DNA of 64,000 bases from the NCBI GenBank assembly GCA_043228905.1, contig JBHGNT010000013.1, positions 806,001 through 870,000 on the forward strand, given 5' to 3'. This DNA is from Azolla caroliniana (taxonomy: Eukaryota > Polypodiophyta). The translations under genes were made by a program, and so were the position numbers. The notes under the pieces are model-generated. The model had not been told where the DNA came from. It made no database searches and saw only the letters and a list, made by a program, of their open reading frames with translations. Positions 12,851-24,900 of this stretch are shown here, in pieces (within the stretch, counting starts at the first letter, position 1; each line of letters starts with the position of its first letter).

Positions 12851-15126
12851 TGGAAGATTGGTCTAATTAAACTAGTTCCAAAGGTGGCATCTCTTGAGTC
12901 ATTTCATCAATGGAGACCTATTTCTTTGATGGGGGGGTTGTACAAGATATTTACGAAGGTCTTGGCAAATAGATTACAAAATTTGCCAAAGTTGATACAC
13001 CCCGCCCAATATGGTTTTATTGTAGGTAGAAATATATTGCATAATGTGTTGAATGTTCAAATGGCCATGGATTATGCTCGGAACACTCATCAAGAATTGA
13101 TTATGGTGCAATTAGATTTGGAGAAAGCTTATGATCATGTTAATTGGTCTTTTGTTTCTGGGTTAATGCATACAATGGGGTTTGGACCTCGTATGTCTCA
13201 CTTCATATTTTTATTAGGACAAGATGCAGTGTCTCGAGTAATGCTTAATGGGGGAATTACATTAGATATTGCCCTCACAAGATCCATTCGTCAAGGATGC
13301 CCTCTTAGCCCATTGTTGTTTGGTATTGTTACTCATCCTGTGATGCTATCAAGACTTGCAATAAATGGTGACATTGTGGGTTTACACCTTCCGTCCGGAG
13401 GGCAAATAGTAGCACAAGCTTTGGCGGATGATTTTTTCATGTTTTTACAAGCCTCACGGGAGAATCTTGAGAAGGGAATGCTTGTATGGAATCAGTTTGC
13501 ATTGGCTTCCGGATTACATATTAATTGGAGGAAGTCTAGTCTCATATCATGCACTGAAAGGGATTTGGAATGTTTAGGATGGCAAGGATCCGTGGTGAAG
13601 AAAGGCTCTATTTTTCGACACTTGGGCTATCCATTAGGAATGAATGTTACAAATGGTCAATTGATTGAATGGATGTCTAATAAGTTGAGGGATAAGTTCA
13701 TGTATTGGAAGTCACAATCTTGGCCATTTCATGTTCGCTTGAAGGTTGTACAATGTATTATATTACTTGCCATTATTGCCATGGACAAAGAAGGCGTTGA
13801 ATTCTGTTTTGCAACCTCTTCGATATTTGTTGTGGAAGAAGAGGGATAAGATGGGAATCACATGGATTGCTTGGAATCATCTAGCAACCCCTAAGCGATT
13901 GGGGGGGGGGGTTGGAATATTGAACTTATCGATGCATATGATGGCTCGTAGATTTTCATTATTACAAGACAAACTCACAACCATGGATATCTATTGTTCG
14001 ATATTTCATTGAGAACAAGGATTTAACACATGGGAGGACAATGATTAAGGCTTTGTGGTGACAATTATTGAATGGATGTATTTCACTTAGGATTCCGGGT
14101 TCTTCATGTGTTCAACACTTAGTTACCTCATGGCAAGAAGCACTCTTGTTATGTGTATGGAAACCATCATCTAGTAGAGAGCATTGTAACTCTTTGTAAA
14201 AAGAGTTACTTGTGTCTTCTCGGTTATTATGCTGGCCAGGAAAGGAGATATTGCGTTCTCAATTTAATCGTTTGTTTTGTTTGGGGGTCAAAGAGGTGGG
14301 AGATATAGTTGAGGTTCCATCTCAAAGAATTTTGGAGTTTACTGAAGCACGACAATTATTACGCATCCCGCCTAATTATGGGTTTATTTGGCAACAACTA
14401 CAGAATATTGCATTGATGCAAGGTCCCTTACCTCTACAAACAGGAGAACAACCGTGGATTGATTGGAGTTTAAGGGGTCAAACACCATTGTTACAAGTGA
14501 CTACTAATCTTTTGTATCATTGTTCCGTTGAGTCTCTTGGATGGTTATCATCTAAGGCTGAAGAAGAATGGAAAATACACAAATTTGATCATGGGTGGTG
14601 GCTGATCTTACAACGTAGCTGGCATTCTAAATTGCCACTTGTTGCAAAGGTATTCATTTGGAGAGTTTTGATCGGAGGATTGCCTTTGGGATTAGCTTTA
14701 AAGCGCCGTGGACTAGCAACGGGTACCTGCTTCTTTTGCATAGTTCAGATAGAAGATAGTACTCATCGATTTATACAATGTCCAATTGCTTGTCAAATTT
14801 GGAGTTACATTTCTCAAATTTGGCAAGTTTTATCACGGAGTTATTTGACACCTAGACAATGGGTGTTTGCACAATTTATACAGGCTGACCCAAAATCAGA
14901 GATGGAGATTGTTTTCCTATTTCTGAGATATTGGGGATTGCGTCATAATTGGAACATGCGCAACGCTTTTGTATTTGATGGTAGACATGGAGTGAAAGCA
15001 TATCTACGAAAGTTGAAGGGAGTACTAATGTGGCAATTTTCTTTATTGGAACAAGTGGAAATTCTTTCCTCAATGGAGTGTTCATCTTGCCTATTGGCAA
15101 TTCAACATGTTCCACTACCCATGTAG
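12851..15126 (+). pseudogene. 5'-truncated L1-type LINE: reverse transcriptase and zf-RVT tail
   Basis: The open frame becomes LINE-like at about 12851, right after the GA tract. It enters at RT motif 1 (RPISLMGGLYKIFTKVLANR) and continues through the QYGFI box, LDLEKAYDHVNW, the IRQGCPLSPLLF block and the catalytic ALADDFF motif (Asp-Asp kept). Near 13800 the frame shifts into a second one (13746-14012) carrying the WKKRDKMGITWIAW region. After about 200 bases with stops, a third frame (14212-15126) holds the zf-RVT domain (VFIWRVLIGGLPLGLALKRR, then CFFC, H and C). Endonuclease is absent. Frameshifts and stops make it inactive. It sits in a microsatellite, and no long A tail is left (only CAAAAAG at about 15224). 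Confidence 0.88.
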
Positions 15127-15227
15127 TGTAGTGTGGTTAGTGTGTGACCATACTCCATTGTCACACGTATTGTAAGTAGTGTTTTTCACACACATTTATT
15201 AATATAATTGTGTGTTTTCACCAAAAA

Positions 15228-15535
15228 GAGAGAGAGAGAGAGAGAATGATGATAACAAAAGATATATATTATGTGAAGAGAATATATAGTAGTAGATAGG
15301 AGGCTTAAGATTGGCGTTGAACCGATTTGGTTCGAAATAATGCCTTGTGCCTCCTTATATAGTGTTTTCATGAGTACTCTTGAAATTTCTAGAATGTTCT
15401 AGAGAAACCTGGAATATACATCAATTTTCTATAGTGAAATAATAAATGAAAATAATATCCTTTGTATTACAATGTATAGTGCTTGACCCATGTAACATAA
15501 GGTCATGGGTTCGAATCTTGCCATATCATGACAAC
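15228..15535 (-). repeat. Second copy of the unnamed LTR-like repeat, right portion
   Basis: Resumes with (GA)n then AATGATGATAACA, matching 8380-8580 in the same orientation through GGCTTAAGATTGGCGTTGAA, the TATA-like segment on the minus strand and the TGGGTTCGAATCTTGCCA tRNA-end-like sequence near 15507. It includes about 80 bp also seen in the spacer of the 8.5 kb inverted pair. It ends where gypsy pol sequence starts. Confidence 0.65.
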
Positions 15536-15547
15536 ACCGAGCGCAGA

Positions 15548-18372
15548 CTAGGCCGGAGCACAAATGATGGGGCTACGAGCGACGGATGAACTTGGAGCTG
15601 TGACGAGGCTAGGAACTCTAGAATACGGAGCATTAGAAGGCTCCACAATACCCATATGCACCTTCTCTTTTAGCAACTCAATGAGCTTCAGAATATGAGC
15701 TCTCGGAACAGGAATTGGTTTCAAGTTCCAAGGCATATGAGGGACAATAAAGATAATCATTGGCTCCACCAATTGTGGGTCCACACAACCTACCTTTGAA
15801 GGTGAAAAAGCAAGGGCTTTACCATGTCGAGATAACATCTTCCAAAATTGGTTTTCTTCAACTCGATTGAGGAAGTCACCCCCTCCTATCTAAAGCTTCC
15901 CTTGTGAAGACTATGAAAACACATGACCAATATTCCTCGGATCCCGTAACATTGGTTCTTGCTTCACTCTTTTGAGCCTATCTATGCTATCAACTGGCAA
16001 TGGTTCTGCTATAGGTCGAACTTTCCGATCCACTGTCTTATATTTTGTATGGACGCGAGCAACCATATCCATCCGATTCCGAAATGTTGCAATTTCAACA
16101 TACATATCCACTGAATTGGTCGGAATAAAAAATGACTGACCTTCATTCACATAGACAGAGTTTTCAAGCTCCCCAATGGTATCCACAGGAAAATTCCTCC
16201 ATAATTCTAGACACCTACTCATCCGGTTCCAAAATCCGATACTTAAGAAACATCACCCGAATGTCTCCCACATTTCCCTAGCTTTTACCACTTAAATCAT
16301 CGACATTAGAAAATGAGATTGCTCCGGTACAAGAAATATAAACGTTATTATTGCCTGAACAATTATTGTCATACAGGGACTTTTGTTGTCCCGGACTATT
16401 ATAACCCTGTCTTACAATAGTCCTATCTAAAAAATCTGATCAGAGGATACATGTAAACTATCCTGATTTCTTTCATGATTAGGTCAAACTGTCTGAAACT
16501 GTATCTTTGATCCGAGCATAGGCCGATCCATCATCCAACACCTTTGTCTCCATGCGGACAACAAACATGAAGGGTTGACCCAATATAACTGGATATGTGG
16601 CTGAATCATGAATAAAGAAATGTTGAAGCACAGTAACACCACCAATTGATACCTCCACATCAGGGCAAGCTCCTCATAACTCCTCTGATGACTATGTTGC
16701 TGCTTGAATCCTCCAATGATGATCAGAAGTCATTGACCACCGTCCTTGCCTGTAAACCTCTAAGGACATGATGTTATTCTTTAAGCCACTATCAATCAAA
16801 GCCACGACTGCATCCGATAAACTACCAAGTTGCACTTTTGTTTCTGTAGTTGCCCGAGCCCAGTGATTTTGAGTAAAATCGTTCTTCGGAATATAATCTT
16901 CATCCTTCAGCACTTGTGTAGATCCTTCTTTCCATCCAGCCTCCTTTGCAGACATTGTTGTATCAACCGGAATTCACTTCCTTCGCACCTTCTCCAATAA
17001 ATCATCTTGTACTTCCTTTTTGGAGACTGCCAACAAGTCTCCTAATGGAACCGAGATATGTTGCTTTAAAACATAATTATCAATGAAAGATAAAGCATCT
17101 ATTTCTTGTTCCAATTCAGTCTGCATCCAGAATGTTGGAGATGACTTCTTGGATGCATGTATAGGTTTTGGTTCAGCCCTTTGTATGTCCAAATTTTGCT
17201 TTTCGGATGGAGGACGAAAATCAGTCCTCCGTGATCCAATTCTTCCTCTCTTCTCCTCTTCTCTTCTACCAGCCAGTCCTTAGCCAACCATCTTCAATAC
17301 GAATAGTCTGAATAGCTGGATCTTGCTTTGGCATTTCAATTAGTCGAACAACAGCCGAAGTGGAATGGAAAATTACTTGTGCATGTCGAAGCTCTTCTTC
17401 CTCCAAGAGCTTTTTCATTCCTCCTTGCCCAAAATTTGTCTTCAGTGGTTGACGAGTCACAGATGAGTGGATCAACCAATCCTTGTATAATATGAGGTTC
17501 TTCTGCATAGCCTCCTGATGCTCCACACACTCCGATCTTTGATGCTCCAAACTATCACACCATAAGCATTGAAAATCCCTAGTCGGAAGAGTTCATTGCA
17601 CTTGTGGTTGATGTTGCACCTTCGACATGGAAGAAATCTTCCACTCCATGAATTGCTTCACTAGCTCATCTACGTCACTTGGTTGTGTTTTCTCCATAGA
17701 TGCCTCGATCCTTGTTCCTGTCCTTAAAGAGGAGGTCAGAGTAACATTTCCAAGTCCCTTCGAGCCCAACTATGTTCGTCTTTTCTCATATCGAAGGCAG
17801 ATGGACCGAATTTGGCTCCAGTTCTCCTCTAAACCTGTTTCAAATTCACCTGATTCCATAAGTTTCCCTATCTCTACCCTATCTGCATAAGGAACCGAGT
17901 GAAGGAAGAGAACTACTTTCTCTGGTTCAAGCAAAGTTTGCTCCTGAACTGAGAGTTGTCAGAACTTTGCTTCAAAATCAGTAAGGGTCTCTATAATTGA
18001 CCCATGCTTCTTGTCCGACTCCACCCAAGCTTCAAATACCCATTGGGTCATCTTGGTGGAATCAACATAATTGAAAACACCAAGCAGATCACAACGGAAT
18101 GCCTCCCAATCAACATCTTGCATCTGAAGCTCTTCTATGATAGGAAGAACATCGGCATCTACCACATGATGAAAGTTGGATTTCTTCAAATCAGCGGAAA
18201 TATTACGATGTAACATCTCTGCATCATACACCTGCAAAAATCGGGTCACATCCTTTCTAGTGAATGGACCTAACTTCTCTAATACCCCATCCAAAACTCG
18301 ATCTACGTTCGGACTCGTCTCCCTCCCTGTGAGAACAACTTCTAGAATTGATTGAAATTGTGTTGCATCCAT
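15548..18372 (-). pseudogene. Decayed Ty3/gypsy gag-protease-RT fragment
   Basis: Read on the minus strand from ATG at 18372: a gag-like frame (18372-17959), a poorly open region (17550-17266), a linker (17192-16974) and a protease frame (16955-16692). The protease frame has ARATTETKVQLG, then VVALIDSGLKNNIMSLEVY, where the catalytic Asp-Ser-Gly is kept. Two pieces follow leading into RT (16222-15911 and 15838-15548). The last has the WNLKPIPVPRAHILKLIELL block that opens RT in the 41-49 kb gypsy. Homologous blocks in that element show the same family group. Sequence stops at RT motif 1-2; the RT core, RNase H and integrase are absent. Many stops and frame changes. Confidence 0.8.
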
Positions 18373-18828
18373 GTTTGAAAGAGGTAAAATCCCAAAGAAC
18401 TCGCTCTCCCTACCGCTTGTTCACGTCAGGTTCACCACATGTCGCGTCAAAGAAATTGGCATGTCCGGGTGGAACCACTGGGGTTCTGAACCCAGAGAGT
18501 GAAAATAAGAAGGAAGGGAAGAGTAGGAAGTCGAGCCGAAAGTATCCCAATAGCCACAAGTATCTTGCAGTCATACTTGTGAAGACAAAAATCCTTGTAT
18601 CGTTCCATTGATGCAACAAATTAAGCATGCAGACACATATTGGAAAGCCCTCAGAAAGAGCTTTCCAACGAGCTATAGAACATCGAAACCAGACGTCAGA
18701 ATTGAGAGTTGTGAATAAAACACCATACACAACTACCCCTCAAGCATGGAAGAAGAAAGAATGCCAAATAAAAAATCTCTATTTCCTCGAGAAGAAAAAA
18801 CACTTTACAAAATATGCCTCTTTGATTG
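18373..18828 (-). repeat. Partial 5' LTR of the decayed gypsy
   Basis: Just upstream (minus strand) of the gag start lies TGTGGTGAACCTGACGTGA, comparable to the GTGGTGAACCCGACATGA leader after the 5' LTR of the 41-49 kb gypsy. Beyond it (from about 18445) is CAGAACCCCAGTGGTTCCAC, resembling the LTR end of the same element. The LTR is cut by the DNA transposon that starts at 18835. Confidence 0.5.
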
Positions 18829-18834
18829 TCCCCC

Positions 18835-18849
18835 CCAGTGTTGGGCAAA
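18835..18849 (+). repeat. Left terminal inverted repeat
   Basis: CCAGTGTTGGGCAAA, a perfect inverted match to 32795-32809. Preceded by TCCCCC (candidate target duplication). Confidence 0.85.
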
Positions 18850-20580
18850 TTTTCTAGACCCTACTGGAAATTTTCCTGCTACTTATGATCCTAACCGGAA
18901 ATTAAAAATTTTAACCGACCACTTTCCTACGAGTAATACTGTTAACCGGAACATTTTCAAAAAGAAAAATCGCACATAGAATTTTTTTTTTGCCACATCC
19001 AATTATATCAAACTAATGAAACATCTTAATCAAATTCAAGAGCTTTTATCACATTATGTTTTCTTAATGAACCATTTACCATCGTGATGGCCAAAGACTT
19101 GATTTTGAGGCTCGATATCGGATGTCATTGGCAGCCACACAAATATTTCAAGCTTCAATACTATTCATATCTCGTTTACATCTAAGTTGTTTACAATGTA
19201 CAGATACATTTCTAGGAATTTAGCCTCTCCTATCCAAGCAAAAAATCATGGCATTTGGTACTTTGGTTATTCATACTCAAAATTCCAATGTTTGAAAAGC
19301 TTTGCGACACATTTTGGATGCTAATGTTGAATATCTTCCAATGTTACAATTTGAAGTGGGGAAGTTGGTGATTCACCAACCGCCAATCAACTAGATTTTG
19401 AAAAACCAACTATAAATGGCTTCCACATACATTCTCCACACACACACACACACACAATCAATCAATCATTCTTGATGTTAGACCTTGACCTCAACACAAC
19501 ATTGATGCATGATGACTTTGAATTATCTCTATGTCTTGACCAATGGTGATTTCTGAATCCCACGCACATTTTGTGTTCTCTTACAACACATTCTAAATCT
19601 AGTCTACCTTGGGTGGAGTCATCGTCGATAACGGTATCTTGAAGCTGTGTATGTGTCCATGTTGTGTCTATGGGTAGCTTAGGTAATAACAAAAAAGACA
19701 TCTAACGAAGGGAGTGGTATTGAATCTTCGTCAATGCTGCGTTATACTACATATAGGGTAGTAGAATCTACACATCAAGAAACTCAACAATTTCCCTTAC
19801 ACGAATCCATTTGCATTATCATCACCATCACCTTCTTCTTCTTCTTCTTCTCCTTCTTCTCCTTCTTCATATTTAGGTTGTTATGCATATGTATTTATGT
19901 ACACAAAAGCCCGCCATAATCAACAACAGGGGAAGCCAAGTAAGACGGGGTTCTCTCTCTCTCTCTCTCTGTATGTTCTAATGTTTACTAGTTATTAACT
20001 AAATTAACACTACACAAAAGCCCGCCATAATCAACAACAAGGAAAGCCAAGTAAGACGGGGTTCTCTCTCTCTCTCTCTCTCTGTATGTTCTAATTTTTT
20101 TTATATAGAGACTAGTTATTAACTAAATTAACACTAATTAATTAAATAATGCATCATACCCTACCTCCACCATTGTTGTTCCTCCTCCACTGTTTTTTCT
20201 TCTTCATAACCAATTATAGAGGATTTGTCAGCATCAATCAGGTCCCCAACGAATGTACAGATTGATGTCAATATTTGTAAACAATTGATAATATATGCGA
20301 TTACCTGTGTATGGATTGTCAAGTCTCGACTCTCGAGTCATAAGGATTGGCAATCGAGAAGAGGTAATATAGGGGTCGAAGCATGCTACGGTGTACCAAC
20401 TTTTGGCCAAAAATTTAGTACTAAATCGAAGAAGAAAAGAAACATTAAAAATTGTAAATAAATTTCAAAAAACCAAAAACAAATTCATTACGTCACACTC
20501 GAATGTTCAAAGATATTATACGTCACACTCGAATGTCCCTAGGCCATATTTAATGCATTAAGTGTTGCCCCAGTCTCCTA
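18850..20580. other. Left subterminal region of the DNA transposon
   Basis: No gene found. AACCGG-type motifs occur at about 18890-18950, where they mirror those near the right end. It also contains a short (CA)n near 19438, a (TTC)n tract near 19830-19870, a tandem duplication at 19902-20134 and two TACGTCACACTCGAATGT repeats near 20490 and 20520. Probably regulatory or structural DNA of the element. Confidence 0.5.
19902..20134. repeat. Tandem duplication of about 112 bp
   Basis: Two copies starting CACAAAAGCCCGCCATAATC (19902 and 20013) and ending in TTAACTAAATTAACACTA, each with an internal (CT)n run. The second copy carries a short T-rich insertion. Confidence 0.9.
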
Positions 20581-20672
20581 GGTAGAGTTGTACGAAAGCA
20601 CACCTGGAGAAGGTTTCCATTGTGACAGGTGGTCAGTGTCAATCTCTCTCTCTCTGGTATTGGTAGTCGAAC

Positions 20673-20683
20673 GTGTCAGTTGG

Positions 20684-20719
<36 letters not shown>

Positions 20720-20808
20720 GTCTCGAAGTTGTCAGACAGACACCTTCGAAGGTCTGTTTCTCTCTGTCTCTCACTCACTCTCTGTCTCTCTGTCTCTCTG
20801 TCTGTCTG

Positions 20809-20858
<50 letters not shown>

Positions 20859-21060
20859 GTCTCGAAGTTGTCAGACAGACACCGTCGAGGGTCTGTTTCT
20901 CTTTGTCTCTCACTCACTCTCTGTCTCTCTCTCTCTCTCTTCTACCTCGAAGTTGTCAGACAGACACCTTCGAAGGTCTGTTTCTCTCTGTCTCTCACTC
21001 CACCTTCGAAGGTCTCTTTCTTTCTTTCTTTCTGTTTCTCTCTCTCACTCCACCTTCGAT
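20673..21060. repeat. CT-rich tandem array with palindromic CCTTCGAAGG motif
   Basis: Three to four imperfect units, each with TCGAAGTTGTCAGACAGACA followed by CCTTCGAAGG or a close variant, then a (CT)n/TCTCTGTCTC run. Repeats of the motif lie near 20733, 20863, 20946 and (partial) 21003. It is upstream of the plus-strand cargo gene and may be its promoter or 5' leader. Leu/Ser-repeat frames here are not genes. Confidence 0.8.
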
Positions 21061-21127
21061 TCTCTGTTTCCCCGTTGTTGTTGTTCTTGTGTTCCCCTCT
21101 GTGCCAGGTTCGATCTCTGAACTCTGT

Positions 21128-21245
21128 ATACGCAGCAGCCTCTGCAGCAGCCTCTGAAGTTTGTCTCCTCTGCAGCAGCCTCTGAAGTTTGCTCGTTTGT
21201 CTCCTCTGCAGCAGCCTCTGACGTTTTGCTCGTTTGTCATCCTGA
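21128..21245. repeat. Short tandem repeat GCAGCAGCCTCTGAAGTTTG
   Basis: Three imperfect copies of a GCAGCAGCCTCTGAAGTTT unit with a CTCGTTTGTCTCCT spacer, between the CT-rich array and the cargo gene. Possible 5' leader sequence. A second duplicated block, TGTTGCATGCCCAACTGGTATGT, occurs at about 21330 and 21438, each ending in a donor-like GTATGT. Confidence 0.75.
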
Positions 21246-21991
21246 AGTTTTCTCGTTTGTCTCCCAAGGTATCGAAATCAAGACGGTGTGGTACCTCTGC
21301 AAGTTTAGCGACCTCCAGGTATTCTCTGTGTTGCATGCCCAACTGGTATGTATTCTTTTTCTGAATGTTTCCTCTCTGTCTGTTTTTTATTTGTATGTGT
21401 ATGACCATTTGTAGGTTTTGATTATTCATAGTCTATGTGTTGCATGCCCAACTGGTATGTTTTTGTTTTCTCTGTGTTTCTCTGTGTTTCTTTTAAAAAT
21501 GTATCACAATATTTTGTTCGATGTGGTTGTGTGTTAGACATGTTTGTACATGTGGCCAAAATGGAGTTGGCTATGATGAGTTGCTATGTTTTTGTTTTGT
21601 TAATGTTTCATGTCCATCTGTTTTTATTTTGTGTGAGTTTGGCATGGATGAGTTTTTTTCCTACTATTTTGGGTTTTTGTATGTTGGACATGGCTTGTAC
21701 ATGCGATGTGATGGAGTTGGTTATGATGATTTACAAAGTTTTCGTTTTCTTTGACTTTCCTATTCGTCTGTTTTTATTTTCTGTGTGTTTGACATGGATG
21801 AGTTTTATTTTCTGTGTGTTTGACTATTTAGGGTTATTGTGTGTTGATTTGCAATGTGATGATTTGCTATGTGGTTTGTACATGTGGTTTGTACATGCAA
21901 TGTGATGATTTGCTATGTGTTGATGGTAATTGCGATGTGTTGATGGTAATTGATTTGCTATGTGTTGATGAGAATTGTGTTGACTAGGAAA

Positions 21992-24900
21992 ATGACGAGA
22001 AGGACACCCATAAAGAAGACATTGATGAAAGAGAAAGTGAAGACACCAGTGAAGGAAGGAAGAAGGACACCCATGAAAGAAAGCAAGAAGACACCCACAA
22101 GAGAAAGGGTGATGAATTCATCAACACAGAGAAAGAAGACCTGGCAGTACCAGTCCATCAGTCGAGACACACCTCTTGGATGGAATTATTTCCTTCGGGC
22201 ACGACCTGACGTTTACCCAGAGCTGAGAGAGTGGTTGTTAAAAACCTGGGGGTCAGCACATCCCGACACAAGGCGAGGATTCCACATGAGTGGTTTGAAG
22301 AGGGAATACATCAATTTATTGAAGACGAGATACGAACATGTTTATGATACAAATCAAATCACTAACAATGAGGTGGGTACTGTTTTTGCACGTGCTTTTG
22401 CATGTGAAGTTGAAGGTGGCATCGACGTTAATTGGGAAGATTTTAATCGGCACCGGTCAGAACATTACAAAGGGTCCTCCAGTACCAACACTGGCTTGAA
22501 GTCATCTGGAACCTCTCATGTGGATATTCCAGCTACAACACCTGTCCAACAAGTTCTAGAGGCAAAGGTACGGGCCACAATGACTGAAAAACATGAACAG
22601 ATGATGGCTGGTTGCATAGCTTCTATGAGCTCAAGAATACAAGCACTACTTGCTGATTTGGAAGCAGTTAAATCAGCTGAGATACAGGCAGAAAAGAAAT
22701 TTTCTTCAATAAAGACTACATATGAATGGATTGCATCGACAATCCAAAATTCAGAAAGTGAGGTGTTGAAAGAGGAGTTGAAGAAAGAGCTGAACAATAT
22801 GGGTGCTCAATTACATTCACAGATGACAGACCTTGATACTTGCAGGAATGCACATGAAGAAATAGATAATAAGTTGTCAGCCTTAAAGTTGCATTCTGAG
22901 AACCTTGCATGCTTGATGCAGGATTTAAAACATAATGGTTTTGATACTTTGTGTCCATCTGTAATTGAGCACCCAAGTGGTATAGAAAGTACCATTACTA
23001 GTATAGCTATATCACGGTATTAGCTTTAAAAGTTATTTATTTCTACTTTTATGGTATAAATAAGTGAGCAGCTAATATATTATAACTTGTGTTTGCAATC
23101 TTCCAGGTGTATATTTTGTGGCCTCGGATTCAAGCTGGAGGCTATGGATGTTGTGATTACACCATGCTTGCACACATATCATGTGCTATGTGCTAAGTAT
23201 CATTTTGAGAAAGAGAATACATGTATGGACTGTAAAACTACAATTGCGGCTGAGTGGTACTATGCTTGGGGTTTAAAAGTACACCCGTACGGTATGTGGC
23301 TCTACTATTCTATTGTTTGTATTATATAATGTCAATTATCATTTGGACTAGAACTAGTGTATGCCACAATTCATACTTAAAATTTAGGAGAACAATGGAT
23401 TAGTATTAGTGTATCTCTAACAACAATGGGATAGTATTGGCAGTACTCTTAATATATAATTGGTATGTGTAGTTAGTTGAAGGGATATTTTCCAGAATTA
23501 GTAGTACTAAAAGGGAACCAGGTACAACATCGTCCAATCTATATTGTAACTTGCCTAGTATTAGTTTAGTAAACACTATACTTATAGTACACTGTTGACT
23601 GTTAGTATTGTTTGTGTAACTTGGAAATTAGTACTAGTAATGTAATTTGGGAACAAGGTGTCACTTAAATTGCTGAATAATAGTACAGTTTCTGTAATTT
23701 GGAAATGAGGTGTGTGAAACACATATCACGTTTAGTACTAATACTGTTCAAGTTCAATACTGTTGGTGTAATTAGTACAAGTTATGTAACTAGGTGTGTA
23801 GAACACATATCACGTTTAGTATTACTTGTGTGCAAAATACCAATCTACATTTGTTGGATTAGTACTTAGTAATTACTACATTGTTCATGATTAGTACTAG
23901 TTTTGTACTTTGTGAACTAAGTTTCTAGTACATTGCTCATGATTAGTAATAGTTTTGTAACTAAGTGAGTAGTACATTGCTCATGATTAGTACTAGTTTT
24001 GTAATTTGGGAACTGAGTAGTACTTTGTTCCCTATTAGTACTAGATTTGTACCTTATTTGTGTAAATTGGTAACTAAGTGAGTAGTATATTGTGCATGAT
24101 TAGTACTATTTGTGTAATTTGGGAACTAAGTGAGCAGTACATTGTTCGGGATTAGTACTAGTTCAGTGATTTAGGAAATAAGTGAGTAGTACATTGTTCA
24201 AGATTAGTACTACTTATAAATTTGACAAAGTCAGTGGTGCATTTTTCGGGATTAGTACTTGTGCATGATTAGTACTACTTGTGTATATTGTGCATGATTA
24301 GTACTATTTGTGTAATTTGCGAACTAAGTGAGCAGTACATTGTTCCTTATAAGTACTAGTCCACTAATTTAGGAAACAAGTGAGTAGTACATTGTTCATG
24401 ATTAGTACAGTGGTACATTGTTCGGGATTAGTACTCCTTGTGTAACATGGTAACTAAGTGAGTAGTATATTCTGCATGATTAGTACTACTTGTGTATATT
24501 GTGCATGATTAGTACTACTTCTGTAAATTGGGAACTAAGTGAGCAGTACATTGTTCCTTATTAGTACTAGTTCAGTAAATTAGGAACTATGTGAGGAGTA
24601 CATTGTGACCTACATTGTATATTTTAGATGATGGTACTAACGTTCAACGTTTTTTTGTTTCTTGCAATGAATGTCGTAGTGTCAAGCAACTCCACGCCAG
24701 GGAAGGTCATGGAACTACCAGCCCCTGTGCCTAAACCCTCAATATCTGCCGCACATTCCAAGGTTCAGGGACCATCATTACCAATAACCTATGATTTTTA
24801 TGATGAGGATGAATGTATGAGAAGGGCCATTGGAGCAGTGGAACATATGCTTCTACAAACAAATTCCCCAAGCTCCGGTCAACAATTTGAAATAGAGCCC

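Noticed and set aside
20578-21185. Several 110-190 codon Leu/Ser or Arg/Glu frames
   Set aside because: All phases are open because the DNA is a CT-rich tandem array; treated as a promoter/leader array instead.
21435-21905. 156-codon Phe/Val/Cys-rich frame upstream of the cargo gene
   Set aside because: TTTG/ATGTG-rich sequence with donor-like starts and an acceptor at 21987; better explained as a 5' leader intron.
22716-22995. Antisense frames of 62-86 codons within the cargo gene
   Set aside because: Shadows of the coiled-coil exon on the other strand.
24627-24679. Alternative acceptor TTTTAG at 24627 for cargo exon 3
   Set aside because: It puts exon 3 out of phase and ends after about 37 codons, while the acceptor at 24679 keeps a single frame through all later exons.
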